The notes: generated by a model not told the origin, from the sequence alone. DNA of 64,000 nucleotides from Anaerolineales bacterium (GCA_020634885.1 JACKAW010000004.1:248001-312000); one strand, 5' to 3'; counted from the first letter of the stretch, positions 49,956 to 59,447 are shown. Numbers and translations are program-made.

Positions 49956-51311
49956 ATGATACGCAATTTACCCAATCGCATCGCCTTTGTTGTGTTGATT
50001 CTTGCCGCCTCGCTGTGGATCAGTTTTACCAGCGAAATCAAGATTCTCAACCCGGTAGGCGGAGAAACCCTTTTTGAACGCAATGTTGAACCACGCCTCG
50101 GTTTGGATTTACAGGGCGGCTTGCAAGTTTTGCTTGAAGCCGATATTCCTGAAGACCAGACCGTTAGCGCCGAAGCCATGGAGATCGCACGCAGCATTGT
50201 GCAGCAGCGCACCGATGCTCTTGGCGTGAATGAAAACCTGATCCAACTTGCTGGTGACCGCCGCATCGTAGGCGAATTCCCCGGGCTGGCTGATTCTGAT
50301 GCCGTGTTGGCGATCATTCAACAGACTGGCTTGTTGGAATTTGTAGATACGGGCGACACTGGACTTGATGAAGGAACTGTGATCACAACCGATTACAGCC
50401 CCACAGGTGTGCCGGTCGTTCCTGCCGAAGGTGAGATTCTTTACCATACCATTATGACAGGCTCCGAGCTTGCCAGTGTAACTGTGGGACCAGACCAACT
50501 CGGCAGAAATTACATCATCAATTTCGTCTTGAAATCCAACGGCGCAGATATTTTTGCAGAACACACTGCGGCGAATACTGGTAAGTTCCTGACCATTGTG
50601 TTGGATAAACGGGTGATCTCTTCTCCCGTGATCCAAGATGCCATTATAGGCGGGCAGGGTTCCATTAGCGGCAGTTTTACTGCTGAATCGGCGAATGCTT
50701 TTGCTGTGCAACTGCGCTACGGTTCGCTGCCTGTTCCTTTGAAGGTTGTTGAAACCCGTATCATTGGACCAACCCTTGGCGCAGACTCTTTGAATAAGAG
50801 TTTGGTGGCGGGTTTGATCGGTATGGCGATTGTGGCTTTGTTCATGATCATTTATTACCGTATGCCGGGGATTGCAGCGGTGTTATCCATTTTGATCTAT
50901 GCCATCATTGCGTTTGCCGTGTTCAAGTGGTTCCACTTTACATTGACCTTGCCGGGTATTGCAGGCTTCCTCCTCAGTACCGGCTCTGCGTTGGATGCGA
51001 ACATCCTGATCTTCGAACGCATCAAAGAAGAATTACGAAACGGGCGCAGCCTGGTGCAGGCTCTCGACCTCGGTTGGACGCGCGCGTGGTCTTCCATCCG
51101 CGATTCAAACCTTTCTGCCATTATCACGGCGGTAATTCTGTTCTGGTTTGGCTCCTCTTTTGGCGCGACCATCGTAAAGGGTTTTTCACTTACGCTTGCT
51201 CTTGGTGTGGGTATTTCGCTTTTCACCGCCATCTATGTGACCCGCACCCTTTTGGCGATCTTAATAAACGGCTTCAAGCCCAAGAATCACGAACTGTGGT
51301 TTGGGCTTTAG
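49956..51311 (+). CDS. secD: Protein translocase subunit SecD
   Basis: About 451 residues. SecD with SecF uses the proton motive force to help pull proteins through SecYEG. It shows one N-terminal helix, the GLDLQGGLQVLLEAD motif, a large outer domain, and the C-terminal RND-type membrane half with STGSALDANILIFERIKEELRNG and GFSLTLALGVGISLFTAIYVTRTLL. The usual GMAVDAN reads GSALDAN. ATG 49956 is preferred to GTG 49935, since GGAG lies 11 nt before it and nothing precedes the GTG. secF follows 21 nt later. Confidence 0.93.
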   Translation: MIRNLPNRIAFVVLILAASLWISFTSEIKILNPVGGETLFERNVEPRLGLDLQGGLQVLLEADIPEDQTVSAEAMEIARSIVQQRTDALGVNENLIQLAGDRRIVGEFPGLADSDAVLAIIQQTGLLEFVDTGDTGLDEGTVITTDYSPTGVPVVPAEGEILYHTIMTGSELASVTVGPDQLGRNYIINFVLKSNGADIFAEHTAANTGKFLTIVLDKRVISSPVIQDAIIGGQGSISGSFTAESANAFAVQLRYGSLPVPLKVVETRIIGPTLGADSLNKSLVAGLIGMAIVALFMIIYYRMPGIAAVLSILIYAIIAFAVFKWFHFTLTLPGIAGFLLSTGSALDANILIFERIKEELRNGRSLVQALDLGWTRAWSSIRDSNLSAIITAVILFWFGSSFGATIVKGFSLTLALGVGISLFTAIYVTRTLLAILINGFKPKNHELWFGL

Positions 51312-51332
51312 CAGCCTTCAAGGATTTACGTT

Positions 51333-52247
51333 ATGAATATTCTTGGTAAACGATATTACTTTTTTGTATTCTCCCTGTTTTTGATCGTTCCGGGGTTGAT
51401 TCTTCTTGGTGTGAAGGGTCTGCCCCTCTCCATCGATTTCACGGGCGGCACACTTCTCGAAGTCAGCTTTGCTGATGGAAAAACGCCGGATACGGATACA
51501 GTCATTTCCATTTATGAAAACGCGGAGATCAGCGATGCACAGGTGACCACCACAGAAAATGGGTCTCTTGTTATTCGTTCCTCTTTCCTTACGAACGAGT
51601 CTCGTGATGCGGTTTTGAGCGCCATGCGGGATGCAACCGGCTCTGAAGTCAGTGTGATCAAATTTGATAGTGTAGGTCCGAGCATTGGCAAGCAGGTTGC
51701 ACAACGTGCAGCGGTGGCAGTGGCGGTTTCTTCGATTTTGGTGGTGCTTTTCATCATCTGGTCGTTCCGGCGGGTGGAAAACGCCTTCCGTTACGGCATT
51801 TGTGCCATTCTTGCCATGATTCACGATATTGCCATCATCTTTAGTATTACAGGGATCGGGGCATTCTTTTTCGGCTGGGAAGTGGACTCTCTCTTCCTTA
51901 CCGCGCTTCTCACCGTGATCGGTTTCTCAATGCAGGATACCATCGTGGTATTCGACCGCATCCGCGAGAATTCAACCCTGCTTCGCCGCGTGGAATATGA
52001 AACGCTTGTGAATCACTCCATTGTGCAAACCTTGCAGCGCTCCATCAATACCCAGTTGATGACTGTGGAATTCCTTTTGCTGGCGCTTGCCATGTTTGGC
52101 GGCATCACCCTGCGCGAATTTGCCATTGTTTTGCTTGTGGGTCTCTTGAGCGGAACATACTCTTCCATTTTTGTCGCTGCTCCCATTCTTGTATTGTGGG
52201 AAAAACGCGAGTGGACAACCTGGTTTCGCAAGAGTGCAAACGCATAA
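51333..52247 (+). CDS. secF: Protein translocase subunit SecF
   Basis: The 304-residue partner of SecD has an N-terminal helix and SIDFTGGTLLEV, then five membrane helices with VGPSIGKQVAQRA, the conserved GFSMQDTIVVFDRIREN, and NHSIVQTLQRSINTQLMT. The length is normal. The ATG has no strong ribosome site (aaggattt 11 nt upstream), consistent with coupling to secD. A terminator follows. Confidence 0.94.
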   Translation: MNILGKRYYFFVFSLFLIVPGLILLGVKGLPLSIDFTGGTLLEVSFADGKTPDTDTVISIYENAEISDAQVTTTENGSLVIRSSFLTNESRDAVLSAMRDATGSEVSVIKFDSVGPSIGKQVAQRAAVAVAVSSILVVLFIIWSFRRVENAFRYGICAILAMIHDIAIIFSITGIGAFFFGWEVDSLFLTALLTVIGFSMQDTIVVFDRIRENSTLLRRVEYETLVNHSIVQTLQRSINTQLMTVEFLLLALAMFGGITLREFAIVLLVGLLSGTYSSIFVAAPILVLWEKREWTTWFRKSANA

Positions 52248-52259
52248 GATCGTTTAGAC

Positions 52260-52293
52260 AAAGGCAGCCATGTACGCGATGGCTGCCTTTTTT
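52260..52293 (+). terminator. secDF terminator
   Basis: AAAGGCAGCCAT (52260-52271), 7-nt loop, ATGGCTGCCTTT, then TTT. It precedes the GH114-like start. Confidence 0.9.
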
Positions 52294-52311
52294 GTTTTAG
52301 AGGCGGTGGTC

Positions 52312-53118
52312 GTGTTCCGTTGGATTTTGATTGCATCCCTTTTTTTGATAACTTCGTGTTCGGTACATCAAAATACCGAATCAGAACCGACTTTTCCAGA
52401 AACCACAGGGAATGAAAAACACCGGCTCAAGCCGGATATGTCCTGGCAAATTCAATACGCAGGTGATTTGGATACGTCATTGGACGTGGGGGGTTACAAC
52501 CTTGATCTCTTTGAGGCAGATATCCACACAATTCAAGAACTAAAGCAAAGGGGTGTTTTTGTGATGTGCTATTTCAGCGCAGGTTCCCTTGAAGACTGGC
52601 GACCAGATGCGCGGGATTTCCCGCAGGAAGTTTTGGGGCAACCCATGGAAGGTTGGGAGGGCGAAACATGGTTGGATATTCGTCAGATATCGCTTCTTCA
52701 ACCGATCATGAACAACCGCCTGGATATGGCTGTTTCGAAAGGCTGTGATGGTGTTGACCCGGATAATGTCAATGGATTTGAGAATAAAACCGGTTTTCCT
52801 TTATCTTACGAAGACCAGTCGGCTTTCAATATAGCTCTTGCGGATGCTGCTCATGAACGCGGGTTGACAATCGGCTTGAAAAATGACCTAAATCAGATCA
52901 AAGACCTTTTGCCATATTTTGACTGGATTCTCAATGAAGAATGTTTTTCGTATAACGAATGTGATCTGCTCCTGCCGTTCGTTGCAGCGGGAAAGCCAGT
53001 TTTTGTAATAGAATATGAACTTTCTCCGCAGGAATTTTGTGAGCGGGCGAATGAGATGAACTTCAATGCTTTGCACAAAAACTGGGACTTGGACGCCTAT
53101 CGCGTCTCATGCAGGTGA
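52312..53118 (+). CDS. Endo-alpha-1,4-polygalactosaminidase-like (GH114) lipoprotein
   Basis: About 268 residues from GTG 52312, chosen because AGAGG lies 8 nt upstream; the longer frame to 52270 would include the secDF terminator. A lipoprotein signal with lipobox LITSC (Cys16) is followed by a TIM-barrel GH114-type domain: WQIQYAGDLD, GVFVMCYFSAGSLEDWRPDA, WLDIRQ, SKGCDGVDPDNVNGFENKTGF, LTIGLKNDLNQI and ILNEECFSYNEC. Family enzymes cut galactosaminogalactan-type polymers; the actual glycan is unknown. It ends overlapping the LysE gene region. Confidence 0.85.
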   Translation: MFRWILIASLFLITSCSVHQNTESEPTFPETTGNEKHRLKPDMSWQIQYAGDLDTSLDVGGYNLDLFEADIHTIQELKQRGVFVMCYFSAGSLEDWRPDARDFPQEVLGQPMEGWEGETWLDIRQISLLQPIMNNRLDMAVSKGCDGVDPDNVNGFENKTGFPLSYEDQSAFNIALADAAHERGLTIGLKNDLNQIKDLLPYFDWILNEECFSYNECDLLLPFVAAGKPVFVIEYELSPQEFCERANEMNFNALHKNWDLDAYRVSCR

Positions 53119-53123
53119 ATTCA

Positions 53124-53720
53124 ATGCTTTTCTTACGCGCTTTTATCATTGGTATATCCATCGCTGCGCCGGTTGGACCGATCGGCGTACTTTGTATTCG
53201 CCGCACACTGGCAAATGGCAGGCTGGCAGGGTTTGTTTCTGGCATGGGTGCAGCCAGCGCCGATATGGTCTATGGAGCGATCGCCGCTTTCGGGCTGACC
53301 ACTCTCTCTGGCTTACTGGTTGAAAATGCCTTTTGGCTCAGGCTGATTGGTGGTATATTTTTGGTTTATTTGGGGGTAAAAACTTTTCTTGAAAAACCCT
53401 CTGATAAACCAGCAGAAGTCAGTGATGGGGGGATGGGTAGAATGTTCCTTTCTACATTCCTTCTAACCATTACCAACCCCATGACCATTCTCTCTTTTGC
53501 TGCCATCTTTGCCGGAGCCATGCTTGGGCAAACCACTGGCTCTCCCTTGGTGATGGTGGCGGGTGTCTTTACCGGCTCTGCTGCCTGGTGGCTTACCTTA
53601 AGCTTTGGTGTAGGTGTTCTTCGAGACCGATTGACGCAAGTTCACATGGCATGGATCAACCGCATCTCAGGCATTGTTATTACTGTATTTGGGTTGTATG
53701 CCCTGACGGGGATACTCTAA
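53124..53720 (+). CDS. LysE/RhtB-family exporter
   Basis: About 198 residues with six membrane helices. SIAAPVGPIGVLCIRRTLANGRLAGFVSGMGAASADMVYG matches the LysE/RhtB signature of amino acid or metabolite exporters, and TITNPMTILSFAAIFAG is the second family motif. The ATG at 53124 is chosen because AGGTGA is 5 nt upstream; that ribosome site includes the stop codon of the previous gene. Substrate unknown. Confidence 0.87.
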   Translation: MLFLRAFIIGISIAAPVGPIGVLCIRRTLANGRLAGFVSGMGAASADMVYGAIAAFGLTTLSGLLVENAFWLRLIGGIFLVYLGVKTFLEKPSDKPAEVSDGGMGRMFLSTFLLTITNPMTILSFAAIFAGAMLGQTTGSPLVMVAGVFTGSAAWWLTLSFGVGVLRDRLTQVHMAWINRISGIVITVFGLYALTGIL

Positions 53721-53740
53721 AAAAGAATCGTGTGCATGCT

Positions 53741-55135
53741 CTACAACTCCACCGCATCATGCATATCGGGATAATGAACCCGATCCATGCCTTGTTCTTT
53801 GAGCAGGGCAGTCAGAGTCATCGCTTGCTTTTCTTCGCCATGAACAAGGAATATATCCTTTACGCTGTCTTTTACATTGGTTGCATATTTCACCAATAAA
53901 TCCTGTCCAGCATGACCAGATAACCCGCCAATGGTGGCTACTTCACATTTACGCTTGTATGTTTCACCAAATATCCGAACCTCGGGTTCTCTATCTGCAA
54001 GGCGTCTGCCGAGTGTGTGCGGCGCCTGCCATGAAACGATGCAAATCGTATTGCGCGGATTTTCCACATTGTTGCGAATATGATGGACGATGCGACCAGT
54101 TTCCGCCATACCCGAAGCAGATATGATAACCATTGGGTCGGTTCGCTCGTTCAACGCCTTTGATTCGTCCACTGAACGGATGTAGTGCAGCATATTGAAA
54201 TCCAAAGCAGGGTGACGCGATTCGCGGACAAACTCCCTTGTTTCATCATCAAAGCACTCCAAATGGTTCTTGAAAATATCCGAAGCCTTCACAGCCAGTG
54301 GGCTATCCACATAAACTGGCACGCGCGGCACGTCTCCGTTGTACATCATCTCATTTAAGTTGTAAACGATCTCCTGTGTGCGCCCAACTGCAAAAGCAGG
54401 TACGATCACTTTGCCGCCGCGCTCCACGGTTCGTTTCACTACATCTCTAAATTCAGTAAACGCCAGTTCTGGGTCACTGTGACTTTTATCGCCATACGTG
54501 CTTTCCATGATCATATAATCTGCATGAGATGGCAGAATTGGATCGCGCAAAAGAGGAAGTTTGTATCGCCCGATATCTCCCGAAAACCAAAGATGTATTT
54601 TCTTGCCTTTCTCTTCGATCTCCAACGAAACACTGGCAGAACCAAGAATATGACCTGCTTCATAAAACCGTGCCACAACACCAGGTATCGGCTCAAAGGC
54701 TTCTTCATACCCTCTGCTTGCGAACATTTTGCCAACTCGTTCAGCATCCTGCTCAGTGTAAATCGGTTCCACCGGCGGCTGACCATGACGAGCGCGTTTC
54801 TTGTTTACAAATTCTGCATCCGATTCTTGGATTCGCCCCGAATCCGCGAGCATGGTACTGGCAATATCCTTTGTCGCACCAGTTGCATAAATAGGTCTCT
54901 CAAACCCATGCTTTACTAAATTGGGCAAGTTCCCCGAATGATCTATATGAGCATGAGAAAGAATTACCGCATCCACCGTGCGAGGGTCAAACTTAAAGTT
55001 CAAATTGCGTTCATAAGATTCTGCCCGCCTCCCCTGATATAAACCGCAATCTAATAAAAGTTTTTTCCCGTTGATTTCCAGCAAATGCTGGCTGCCTGTC
55101 ACTGTGTGTGCAGCGCCGTGAAAATTAATTCGCAT
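53741..55135 (-). CDS. Metallo-beta-lactamase/beta-CASP RNase-like protein
   Basis: The 464-residue nuclease-like protein has MBL motif SHAHIDHSGNLP, later ligands (GHILGSAS, FSGDIGR), the beta-CASP domain (EIVYNLNEMMYNGDVP, SGMAETGRIVHHIRNN), and the Zn-dependent metallo-hydrolase RNA specificity end GLSGHAGQ...VHGE. It resembles the YSH1/CPSF73-type bacterial RNases. It should cleave RNA in the cytoplasm. It overlaps the RNase D gene by 11 nt. Confidence 0.92.
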   Translation of the reverse strand: MRINFHGAAHTVTGSQHLLEINGKKLLLDCGLYQGRRAESYERNLNFKFDPRTVDAVILSHAHIDHSGNLPNLVKHGFERPIYATGATKDIASTMLADSGRIQESDAEFVNKKRARHGQPPVEPIYTEQDAERVGKMFASRGYEEAFEPIPGVVARFYEAGHILGSASVSLEIEEKGKKIHLWFSGDIGRYKLPLLRDPILPSHADYMIMESTYGDKSHSDPELAFTEFRDVVKRTVERGGKVIVPAFAVGRTQEIVYNLNEMMYNGDVPRVPVYVDSPLAVKASDIFKNHLECFDDETREFVRESRHPALDFNMLHYIRSVDESKALNERTDPMVIISASGMAETGRIVHHIRNNVENPRNTICIVSWQAPHTLGRRLADREPEVRIFGETYKRKCEVATIGGLSGHAGQDLLVKYATNVKDSVKDIFLVHGEEKQAMTLTALLKEQGMDRVHYPDMHDAVEL

Positions 55136-56261
55136 GCTTCACTCCCAATATCTTTAATATCTGCCCTCCATATTTATCAAAGCGGGTGGGGGCGTATTTC
55201 ATAAGAGACTTTAACTCTTCCATATTACTTGGCGGGGTTTCAGACAAGATCGAAAGAAAAGGCTTGGGAAGAATAATATCTGACTCTACCTTCAGCGTCA
55301 GTCCGACTTTTTTTCTCCACACCTTGAGTTTTTCCAACCGCCGTAAAACCGCATCATCCTTCGGAGGAAACTGTTTACGCTCTACAAGCGGTGCGCCAAG
55401 CCCATGCCTGACTGCACTTAAAACCGCATTCCCCCAGATCCGTATCTGCTTTTCAGAAAGACCGGCAGCAGAAAGATCTACCTTGGCTTCCGGTGGATTT
55501 TTCGCCAGTGCAATGAGTACACTGTCCATCATCACTTTATAAGGCGGACGATCCAACCGCTCGGCTTCTTTATCCCGCCACTGACAAAGGTGCGCCACCA
55601 CGGTCAACTCGCGCAGCGACAAGTCTTTCCGTCCTGCAAATCGATCCCAGGAAGAGCCGTTCGATCTCCCTTTGGTGTCTTCCAAGTGACATGCACGCTC
55701 AAAATCTTCGTGGGCAAGATCGAGACGTTCTTTTTCCCGCAATTCTTTTTCTAATTCGTCACGCAAGGCGAATAAATAATGGGTATCGAAGCGGGCATAA
55801 TGCACTTGTTCCTTTGTTAATGGGCGTGCCCCCCAATCCGCTTTTTGATGCCGTTTATCCATTACTACATTGAATTTATCACCCAATAATTTATCCAAAC
55901 CAACCGCTGGGTAGCCCAATACCCTTGCTGCGTGCATGGTATCGAATAGATTGGCGAATGAAAAGCCGAAATCCCTGCGCAGACAGATTAGATCATATTC
56001 TGCGGCATGAAAGACCTTTTCGATTTTTGGGTCGGCAAAAATAGGGGCAAGCATGGTAAGGTCACTCAACGCGAGCGGGTCAACAAGGTAATCCGCTTTG
56101 GGCGATGTGAATTGAATAAGACATACTTTTTCGCGAAACGCATGCAGACTGTTCGATTCAGTATCTACTGCGATACGTGGTTGCGAAGCAAGGTCTTGAA
56201 TCAGTTGTTCAAGTTTCTCGGTTGTGTTAACCCAAATGGGCGGCGGCAAAACGTCAGACAT
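55125..56261 (-). CDS. rnd: Ribonuclease D
   Basis: The 378-residue 3'-5' exonuclease of the DEDDy type has Asp33 and Glu35 in VDTESNSLHAF, Asp in FHAAEYDLICLRRDFG, and YARFDTHYLFALRD with Tyr and Asp; an HRDC domain follows (about 210-285). It trims tRNA and other RNAs. TATAAT (complement of 56270-56275) ends 8 nt before the ATG, so a leaderless transcript is likely. Linkage to the beta-CASP nuclease suggests joint RNA processing. Confidence 0.92.
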   Translation of the reverse strand: MSDVLPPPIWVNTTEKLEQLIQDLASQPRIAVDTESNSLHAFREKVCLIQFTSPKADYLVDPLALSDLTMLAPIFADPKIEKVFHAAEYDLICLRRDFGFSFANLFDTMHAARVLGYPAVGLDKLLGDKFNVVMDKRHQKADWGARPLTKEQVHYARFDTHYLFALRDELEKELREKERLDLAHEDFERACHLEDTKGRSNGSSWDRFAGRKDLSLRELTVVAHLCQWRDKEAERLDRPPYKVMMDSVLIALAKNPPEAKVDLSAAGLSEKQIRIWGNAVLSAVRHGLGAPLVERKQFPPKDDAVLRRLEKLKVWRKKVGLTLKVESDIILPKPFLSILSETPPSNMEELKSLMKYAPTRFDKYGGQILKILGVKHAN

Positions 56262-56314
56262 ATTTTGTGATTATAAACCCTATATAAATCTATGGTACAG
56301 CGAGGTGGCTTGCG

Positions 56315-57310
56315 TTATGGTTTCAAATTTAAACTTGAGAGCAGGCGGTCGTACCCCAGCTGTAGGTAATAAGACAAGATGAGGATGATAACTGAAGCCA
56401 GGGTTGCACGAAAGATGATCATGTCGTGCCATGATACTTGTTGCATGTAAAACCTTGCTCCTTCCCAAATTGGGCGGTGTAATAAGTAAGCGATATACGA
56501 TGCGGTAGAGAGAAAACCCCATAGTTTCCAGTTCCCAATTGGAGTTCTAAATATCGAGAGCCATAGCAATACCCAAGTCAGAATGAAAAGATCTACACCT
56601 AAAATGTAAAGGATATTGGGCGCTTTGAATTCAGCTGCCAGTACAACCCAAAGAGATGCTACTCCAAATGCAGCCAGCACCGATTTAGACAGGAAAGAAA
56701 TAGAGAATAGATATGTTCGTATGGTTTCAAAACGAAAAAAGAATATTCCAGATACAAAAATAAAAAAATACACAAAAAATCGAGGGTCAAATAATCCTGT
56801 TGCGCGATGCAGGAAATATAATGCCAGGCATGAAATTGCTGAACCTAATGCCAATTGGGTATTTGTTCTTAATTTCCACACCAGAATGCCAAACACCAAA
56901 TAAAAAACGACCAGCAAACTTATGTACCATAATGTCAGCAATTGCTTGACATACACTGGCGAGAAAATGATCTGTAAATTTAAGATGTAGACAAAAAGGT
57001 CTCGTTTTCGCAGGAAATAAGACAATGTGAACAGCCACAAGGAAATCCAATAAGGCGGAAATATTCGCAAAAAGCGCGATTGAAAAAAACTTAATATTCC
57101 ACCCTTATTTTTCTGCCACGACATATCAAAAAAATAACCGGCTAAAAAGAAAAAGGAACCAAGGAGTAACTCTTTTACATAAGGCGATGATTCTGCGATG
57201 CTGTATCCGAAAAATGGCAGGCTAAGTATGCCGGAATGCAATATTAAAAGAAGCACAATACTCAATCCGCGCAATGCCTCGAACTCAGCCAGCCAGCCTT
57301 GTTTCTTCAT
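56315..57310 (-). CDS. Membrane acyltransferase 3 (OafA-like)
   Basis: About 331 residues and roughly ten helices. It starts EFEALRGLSIVLLLILHSG, with the family RG and the catalytic-position His; SRFLRIFPPYW and TASYIAYLLHRPIW are further signature motifs. These enzymes O-acylate sugars of surface polysaccharides or lipids. The start at 57310 has GGAG 8 nt upstream and a 4-nt overlap with the GNAT gene; the frame to 57364 is open but unlikely. It may modify the polysaccharide built with the WecB/WecC products nearby, though they are on another transcript. Confidence 0.87.
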   Translation of the reverse strand: MKKQGWLAEFEALRGLSIVLLLILHSGILSLPFFGYSIAESSPYVKELLLGSFFFLAGYFFDMSWQKNKGGILSFFQSRFLRIFPPYWISLWLFTLSYFLRKRDLFVYILNLQIIFSPVYVKQLLTLWYISLLVVFYLVFGILVWKLRTNTQLALGSAISCLALYFLHRATGLFDPRFFVYFFIFVSGIFFFRFETIRTYLFSISFLSKSVLAAFGVASLWVVLAAEFKAPNILYILGVDLFILTWVLLWLSIFRTPIGNWKLWGFLSTASYIAYLLHRPIWEGARFYMQQVSWHDMIIFRATLASVIILILSYYLQLGYDRLLSSLNLKP

Positions 57311-57738
57311 AAAATTTTCTCCATCACAATGGCGTTTTCGCCATCGTTGTAATACGCATTCCATGTATCTATTATTTGGTATCTCTCGCGTTCATATAAC
57401 CTGATCGCCCCATGATTGGACGCTCTCACAGTCAACCTTGAACGAGGGACACCCATCTGCGCCTCGCATGAATGCAGCAGGGATGTTCCTATGCCGCGCC
57501 GCCGAAAGCGTGGATCCACCGCAATGGTGGCGATCCAGCCCCATCCGTCGCGTGGACGCGGATCTCCGGCGACAAATCCAGCCATTTCCCCGTCTAATAC
57601 TGCTTTCAAGCGTATCACCCCTCCGAATGTCAAAACCGCAACAAGGTCAATTAAAGGCCAGGCATCACGGTCGAAACTTTCGTGCTCCAGTTTGTGCAGG
57701 GCTTTCAAATCAAATAAATTGGCAGAAGTGATTTCCAT
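57307..57738 (-). CDS. GNAT acetyltransferase (RimI-like)
   Basis: About 143 residues with the GNAT core: LKAVLDGEMAGFVAGD, IATIAVDPRFRRRGIGTSLLHSCEAQM (acetyl-CoA loop R-R-R-G-I-G-T) and a C-terminal Tyr in AIRLYERERYQIIDTWNAYYNDGENAIVM. It is RimI-like and may acetylate a protein N-terminus or small amine. TACAAT (complement of 57746-57751) ends 7 nt before the ATG, suggesting a leaderless mRNA; the open frame upstream to 57894 crosses the stomatin terminator and is rejected. Confidence 0.87.
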   Translation of the reverse strand: MEITSANLFDLKALHKLEHESFDRDAWPLIDLVAVLTFGGVIRLKAVLDGEMAGFVAGDPRPRDGWGWIATIAVDPRFRRRGIGTSLLHSCEAQMGVPRSRLTVRASNHGAIRLYERERYQIIDTWNAYYNDGENAIVMEKIL

Positions 57739-57758
57739 CAGGCAGATTGTATCAATAA

Positions 57759-57796
57759 AAAAAGATGGAAGGCGCAACTTGCACCTTCCATCTTTT
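57759..57796 (-). terminator. Terminator of the SPFH/NfeD operon
   Basis: Stem AAAGATGGAAGGYGCAA / TTGCRCCTTCCATCTTT around a tight loop, then a T run on the minus strand. It lies just above the GNAT gene's promoter. Confidence 0.85.
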
Positions 57797-57808
57797 GCAA
57801 TAGGGAAG

Positions 57809-58711
57809 TTATCCCTTTTCTTTGCCAAGGAAATTATCGAGCATACTTGTAAATTCCATTGGGAAGATATATTTTGTAGATGGGCTTGAACCAATGGATT
57901 TGAGCGTCTCGAAATATTGCAGGGTCATGGTCTTCTGGTCAACCGATTTGGCTGAATTGAAGATGGCATCGAGCGCCTTTGCAAAGCCTTGCGCTTTTAA
58001 TTCTTGAGCCTGTTGCTGACCTTCGGCTTCAAGGATCGCGGATTGTTTCTGCCCTTCAGCGCGCAGAATGGCGGCTTGCTTTTCACCTTCTGCCACATTT
58101 ACTGCCGCTTCACGTGTACCCGTGGATTCTGTTACCACGGCGCGGCGGATGCGCTCAGCAGACATCTGACGATTCATTGCGTCTTGTACATCGCGCGGCG
58201 GAATGATCTCGCGAATCTCAACGTTGGTCACTTTAACACCCCAGCGTTCAGTTACTTCATCGAGGCGGGTGCGAAGCATGTTATTAATATGTTCGCGCTG
58301 CGAAAGTACATCATCCAGTGGAATACCGCCGATTACAGCACGAAGAGTTGTTGCCGCAATACCCGCAGCCGCCGATTCAAAATTGGTTACCTGAAGTACA
58401 GACTGGCTGGGTTCAAGAACCTTAAAGTACCAAAGAAAGTCAATTGAAATTGGGGCATTATCCTTGGTAATTGAGGTTTGTTGCGGTACTTCGCGTACCT
58501 GCTCACGAAGGTCTACGCGTACAGGACGATCCACGCCGGGGATCAGGAATACAATACCAGGCCCCTGCGGTTTACCCATCACACGTCCGAGACGAAATAC
58601 GACCAAACGCTGATACTCCGGCACGATCCGAATTGCGTTGAACAGCAAGATGACGATTGCAATTAGAACGAACCCAAAAACGCAAAATAAACTACCACCT
58701 AGTGCATCCAT
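57809..58711 (-). CDS. SPFH/stomatin-like membrane protein
   Basis: The 300-residue protein has an N-terminal membrane helix (about 8-26), then a stomatin/band-7 domain (IRIVPEYQRLVVFRLGRVMG, GIVFLIPGVDR, IGGIPLDDVLSQREHINNML) and a long Ala/Glu/Gln-rich coiled coil (ESTGTREAAVNVAEGEKQAAILRAEG) that ends near the C-terminus. It forms membrane scaffolds, likely with the NfeD partner encoded 14 nt upstream in the same transcript. Confidence 0.93.
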   Translation of the reverse strand: MDALGGSLFCVFGFVLIAIVILLFNAIRIVPEYQRLVVFRLGRVMGKPQGPGIVFLIPGVDRPVRVDLREQVREVPQQTSITKDNAPISIDFLWYFKVLEPSQSVLQVTNFESAAAGIAATTLRAVIGGIPLDDVLSQREHINNMLRTRLDEVTERWGVKVTNVEIREIIPPRDVQDAMNRQMSAERIRRAVVTESTGTREAAVNVAEGEKQAAILRAEGQKQSAILEAEGQQQAQELKAQGFAKALDAIFNSAKSVDQKTMTLQYFETLKSIGSSPSTKYIFPMEFTSMLDNFLGKEKG

Positions 58712-58725
58712 TTAGCTAACTCCTT

Positions 58726-59322
58726 TTATTGGTTTTTCTCAACAATTAACATAAATCCTTCGCGTCCGACTACACGGACAGAACTTCCCGAAGGAACATT
58801 CACTTCACTGCGTGCCGACCATAATTCCCCTTCAACCTGTACCGAACCTTCCTTGAAAACATCCGAAAATGCAATTCCAACCGCGCCGACAAGCGCATCG
58901 AGATCATGGGTTGGTCTACTGGTAACCACAGTAATAAATTGACGTAAAACCGCCCACATCACAACCGAAACCAGCACAGACATGAACAAGGCAAGAATAG
59001 GGCTTACCGAAATTAAACTACCTTCTGGGGCAAAAAGGAACACTGACCCAGCCACAAGAAAAAGAATATTCAAACCTAAATAGACCGACCATTTTGACGG
59101 AGTTCGTACAGCCAGAACAAATGGCGGCACACTCAATGCCAGCAAAACCAATGCCCACCAGTGAATGGAAAGGGTGTAAGCGGCATACCCTGCGAAGATC
59201 AAACAAAACAGAGAAACCACCTCGCCAACCCCCGTACCCGGCGTCGAAGCCGAAAAGAACGCCAACACCACGCCGGTCAAAAGAATTACATAAGCAAAAT
59301 TCGGGTTGATTAGAATATCCAT
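58726..59322 (-). CDS. NfeD-family membrane protein
   Basis: The 198-residue protein has four membrane helices (about 9-28, 35-66, 74-98, 104-126) and a C-terminal OB-fold (DALVGAVGIAFSDVFKEGSVQVEGELWSARSE... VVGREGFML). NfeD proteins work with stomatins in membrane microdomains. This one has the short form without the protease domain. A TATAAT (complement of 59338-59343) lies 15 nt before the ATG, with AGAGGAAG as ribosome site. Confidence 0.92.
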   Translation of the reverse strand: MDILINPNFAYVILLTGVVLAFFSASTPGTGVGEVVSLFCLIFAGYAAYTLSIHWWALVLLALSVPPFVLAVRTPSKWSVYLGLNILFLVAGSVFLFAPEGSLISVSPILALFMSVLVSVVMWAVLRQFITVVTSRPTHDLDALVGAVGIAFSDVFKEGSVQVEGELWSARSEVNVPSGSSVRVVGREGFMLIVEKNQ

Positions 59323-59387
59323 GGCTTCCTCTCATTGATTATACAACAACAGCATTACTCTTCTTATACGATCTGCGCAACACTTCG

Positions 59388-59418
59388 TTGCATCCACAAA
59401 ACGAGTCGGCTGTATAAT
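59388..59418 (+). promoter_or_regulatory. Promoter of wecC
   Basis: TTGCAT (59388-59393), 19-bp spacer, TATAAT (59413-59418), then a leader with AGGAG 5 nt before the GTG start. Confidence 0.55.
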
Positions 59419-59447
59419 GTAGCTCATATTTTTTTGCAGGAGTAAAA

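Noticed and set aside
57739..57894. Longer start for the RimI-like gene
   Set aside because: The extension crosses the SPFH operon terminator and the likely promoter.
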